Shown here: in pieces, positions 62,148-64,000 of the stretch
How the letters are laid out: each line of letters begins with the position of its first letter
Numbering within the stretch: position 1 is the stretch's first letter
DNA from: CAYNHZ01 sp964397445
Lineage (GTDB): Bacteria > Bacteroidota > Bacteroidia > Bacteroidales > UBA932
Assembly: GCA_964397445.1 (NCBI GenBank)
Contig: CAYNHZ010000002.1
Location: forward strand, 186,001-250,000
Length of the DNA stretch: 64,000 bases
Reading direction: 5' to 3'
Position numbers and translations under genes: made by a program
The notes under the pieces: generated by a model
What the model was told of the DNA's origin: nothing
Databases searched by the model: none
Seen by the model: the letters and a program-made list of their open reading frames with translations, nothing else

Positions 62148-62174
62148 TTTTTGACAAATTTAATCTTTTTTGAC
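62147..62174. promoter_or_regulatory. Direct repeats and -7 box upstream of umuD
   Basis: Plus-strand reading has TTTTTTGAC at 62147-62155 and again at 62166-62174, 19 bases apart, two helical turns. Between them lies the minus-strand -7 box TAAATTTG (62162-62155). It is a candidate site for damage-responsive control of umuDC. The motif is not the E. coli SOS box. Confidence 0.45.
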
Positions 62175-62185
62175 CTATTTTATTG

Positions 62186-62214
62186 TTGAGGAATAATTTT
62201 TGTTTTTACCTTTG
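62186..62214 (+). promoter_or_regulatory. Promoter of the DUF6913-like gene
   Basis: TTG (62186-62188), 18 bases, TACCTTTG (62207-62214), 20 bases before the ATG. Confidence 0.6.
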
Positions 62215-62234
62215 AGGATAAAGATATAGATAAA

Positions 62235-62795
62235 ATGAATAATTTCCTTACAAAAATAATCAGAAAGAGGGTCATTAAGAGGGAGGCTGCTCAACAGACG
62301 AGGGTTAAAAAGTACACATCACTCAAAAATGCAAAGAGAGTGGGTTTTATTATCAATGTTTGTGATCTCTCCATTGCTGAAGCAGTTACATTTTTGAGGA
62401 AAGAGCTTTCTAATTGCGGGATAACTTATAAATCTATTGGTGTCGACCTTTCAAAAGAGACAAAAAAAGATCCTGCTATCCTATCTGATCCCTTTCTTGT
62501 AATGATCTATCAAAATAATGTAAATTGGTATGGAATTCCCGAAAACAGATTGATTGATGATTTTGTAGATGAAGAGTTTGATATTGTTATTGACTTGTCC
62601 TGTAATTCAAATCTGTTTACAATCGATTATATTATGACGAAATCCAAAGCCAAACTCAAAGTGGGGTTTTTACCGGGCAGTAAAGAGATCAGTGATATAA
62701 TTATCTCAAACGGAGACTTACTTGAAAAAGTATCTCCACTCTTTATGATTAAGGGTGGGGTTGAGTATCTCTTTTCTATTTATCCTTGCAAATAA
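62235..62795 (+). CDS. DUF6913-like conserved protein
   Basis: A 186-residue protein starting with a basic helix (IIRKRVIKREAAQQTRVKKY). It then has alternating strand/helix segments with FDIVIDLSCNSNLFTIDYI and KVGFLPGSKEISD, and ends VEYLFSIYPCK. It fits a family of small Bacteroidota proteins annotated DUF6913. There is no signal peptide and no catalytic motif that I recognise. It is the first of two genes before the tRNA. The family identity is from memory. Confidence 0.6.
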   Translation: MNNFLTKIIRKRVIKREAAQQTRVKKYTSLKNAKRVGFIINVCDLSIAEAVTFLRKELSNCGITYKSIGVDLSKETKKDPAILSDPFLVMIYQNNVNWYGIPENRLIDDFVDEEFDIVIDLSCNSNLFTIDYIMTKSKAKLKVGFLPGSKEISDIIISNGDLLEKVSPLFMIKGGVEYLFSIYPCK

Positions 62796-62815
62796 TTCTA
62801 TATTTATTAAATTTG
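62786..62815 (+). promoter_or_regulatory. Promoter of the DUF368 gene
   Basis: TTG (62786-62788), 19 bases, TAAATTTG (62808-62815), 34 bases before the ATG. Its -33 part lies inside the end of the upstream gene. Confidence 0.65.
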
Positions 62816-62849
62816 CAAATCTATTAATTCAAATATCACATTTTAACCG

Positions 62850-63734
62850 ATGATTAAAAATTTTTACTCTTACCTGTTTGTCTGTCTTAAAGGTATGTGT
62901 ATGGGTGCTGCTGATGTTATTCCTGGTGTTTCGGGTGGAACTATAGCATTTCTTACAGGAATTTATGAGGAGTTACTAAATTCTATAAAAGCTGTTGATT
63001 TCCAAGCTGTTAAACTACTATTTACAGGCCATATTAAACAATTTTGGACTAAGATTAACGGAACATTCCTGTTTTCTTTATTAGCCGGAATTTTTATCAG
63101 TTTTATGTCATTGGCTAAGTTGATGACCTATCTTATGGAATATCATCCTATTCCACTTTGGTCGTTCTTCTTCGGTTTAATTATTTCTTCAGCAATTTTT
63201 ATATTGAGAGATATTAAAAAATGGAGTTTTGGTGCTGTTATTTCACTACTTATAGGTGTGGCAATAGGTGCCACTATATGTCTCCTCTCTCCGAGTGAGA
63301 CCCCTTCAAACCTCTGGTTCATATTTCTTTGCGGAGCAATTGCAATATGTGCAATGATCCTTCCAGGTATTTCAGGGAGTTTTATCTTACTCCTTTTGGG
63401 TAAATATGAATATATGTTGGCACAATTGACAGAATTTAATATAGTTCCACTGATTGTATTTGTTGTTGGAGCTGCGTTAGGTATTATAGCTTTTTCCCAT
63501 ATTCTTTCTTGGCTTTTGAAGAGATTCTACACATCTGCAATCTGTCTCCTCTCAGGATTTATGGTTGGTTCGCTCCTTAAAGTTTGGCCATGGCAAATCG
63601 AGTTGGCTTCCGGCGTTTCTAGACCAATACTACCAAACGAACATATCATTCAGGCATTAATTTTCGTAATTATTGGAGTTTCTATAGTATTTATAATAGA
63701 GATGGCTGCAAAAAAACTAAAGAATAAAGAATAA
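62850..63734 (+). CDS. DUF368 membrane protein (PopT-like polyprenyl-phosphate translocase)
   Basis: A 294-residue membrane protein with the DUF368 signature GAADVIPGVSGGTIAFLTG near the N-terminus and its repeat ICAMILPGISGSFILLLLGKYE in the second half. About eight or nine hydrophobic segments are present. Members of this family, named PopT, were shown to recycle undecaprenyl phosphate across the inner membrane for cell-wall and surface polymer synthesis. That role is inferred here from the family. The two PGxSG elements indicate an inverted-repeat transporter fold. It is followed by tRNA-Arg. Confidence 0.93.
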   Translation: MIKNFYSYLFVCLKGMCMGAADVIPGVSGGTIAFLTGIYEELLNSIKAVDFQAVKLLFTGHIKQFWTKINGTFLFSLLAGIFISFMSLAKLMTYLMEYHPIPLWSFFFGLIISSAIFILRDIKKWSFGAVISLLIGVAIGATICLLSPSETPSNLWFIFLCGAIAICAMILPGISGSFILLLLGKYEYMLAQLTEFNIVPLIVFVVGAALGIIAFSHILSWLLKRFYTSAICLLSGFMVGSLLKVWPWQIELASGVSRPILPNEHIIQALIFVIIGVSIVFIIEMAAKKLKNKE

Positions 63735-63739
63735 TTGTC

Positions 63740-63747
63740 TATATTTG
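63740..63747 (+). promoter_or_regulatory. -7 box of tRNA-Arg
   Basis: TATATTTG, 17 bases before the first base of the tRNA. Confidence 0.6.
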
Positions 63748-63764
63748 CACCCTCAAATAAAAAT

Positions 63765-63838
63765 GGTCCGGTAGCTCAGTTGGATAGAGCAACAGCCTTC
63801 TAAGCTGTGGGTCTTGGGTTCGAATCCCAACCGGATCA
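63765..63838 (+). tRNA. tRNA-Arg (anticodon TCT)
   Basis: A cloverleaf folds from 63765. The acceptor stem GGTCCGG pairs with CCGGATC, the D-arm contains GCTCAGTTGGATAGAGC, and the anticodon stem ACAGC/GCTGT encloses the loop CTTCTAA with anticodon TCT. The T-arm is TTGGG/TTCGAAT/CCCAA, with discriminator A at 63838. The CCA end is not encoded. It reads AGA/AGG codons, which are common in this AT-rich genome. Confidence 0.96.
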
Positions 63839-63842
63839 CTCT

Positions 63843-63869
63843 AAAACCGCCTTTAAAGCGGTTTTTTTA
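63843..63869 (+). terminator. Rho-independent terminator of the tRNA
   Basis: AAACCGC (63844-63850) pairs with GCGGTTT (63858-63864), a perfect 7-bp stem, followed by T residues. Confidence 0.88.
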
Positions 63870-64000
63870 TTATACCCCTGTAAAACGGGGGTTCGGGACA
63901 TACAATTTTTAGACATCTCTGTATAAAATTTTGACAATTAGAATTTTGCAATATTGATTATTGTCTTGATAGATATCGTTTTACAATTTTGGTATAAATA
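63870..64000. other. 131-base right-edge intergenic stretch
   Basis: No gene is visible. A 7-bp hairpin (ACCCCTG/CGGGGGT with one G-T pair, 63874-63892) lies here without a T run. Promoter-like AATTTTG elements follow near 63923 and 63943, which may belong to a gene beyond the window. Confidence 0.5.

Noticed and set aside
63874..63892. Second terminator after the tRNA
   Set aside because: The hairpin is GC-rich but has no T run after it; the perfect 7-bp terminator at 63843-63869 already serves the tRNA.

Overview
The window is an AT-rich, gene-dense chromosomal segment from a member of the Bacteroidota, most likely the order Bacteroidales. Three things point there. Gene content: a DUF2764 subunit in the V-type ATPase operon, a biotin-dependent Na+-pumping methylmalonyl-CoA decarboxylase with a lamin-tail gamma subunit, DUF4493, fimbrillin-like and DUF4301 proteins, and an OmpA-independent beta-barrel/TonB-type receptor. 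Promoters: many upstream regions carry the Bacteroidota -7 box TAnnTTTG, some with a TTTG or TTG about 18-21 bases before it. Initiation: Shine-Dalgarno sequences are weak or absent. I cannot name the genus. No insertion sequence, prophage, CRISPR array or rRNA was seen. No gene-free stretch exceeds about 165 bases.

Layout. 1-2640 (minus): start of a V-type ATPase operon (E, DUF2764, A; A runs off the left edge). 2762-8805 (minus): methylmalonyl-CoA decarboxylase (beta, biotin carrier, gamma-like, alpha), methylmalonyl-CoA epimerase, YebC and a membrane TPR protein. Together these give the last steps of propionate formation and a sodium gradient that the neighbouring V-type ATPase could use. 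8959-11420 (plus): recF, a DUF721/DciA-like gene and pdxB. 11543-13925: an ATP-grasp/ATP-grasp/GNAT cassette of unknown product. 14038-21207: five consecutive genes for exported proteins, including a caspase-fold peptidase; this is the most unusual block. 21241-26011: a DUF4301 protein, a deoxyhypusine-synthase-like enzyme, ffh and folD. 26109-28147: an ABC transporter with its own YtrA-type GntR regulator and a clear 22-bp operator. 28220-33317: an outer-membrane receptor, then a DUF362 protein with a polyferredoxin membrane protein. 33314-42481: housekeeping genes trmD, DUF349, yidC, yggS, dapF, lpxB, surE and gapA. 42643-51900: a receptor-like protein with trkH, a RecD-like helicase, a DPP-IV-type peptidase, ferritin, a methyltransferase and a phosphohexomutase. 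51856-55676 (minus): pssA, two C1-family peptidases and queE. 55807-60467: a ClpB without its N-domain and two DUF4493-type lipoproteins. 60485-62147 (minus): umuDC. 62235-63838: a DUF6913-like gene, a DUF368 membrane protein and tRNA-Arg(TCT) with its terminator.

The best leads for undescribed biology are the exported caspase cluster with a 9-bp inverted repeat around its -7 box, the ATP-grasp/GNAT cassette, the N-domain-less ClpB, the GntR operator on the -7 box of the ABC operon, and an 11-bp perfect inverted repeat before ferritin. All assignments come from reading the sequence; no database search was run.
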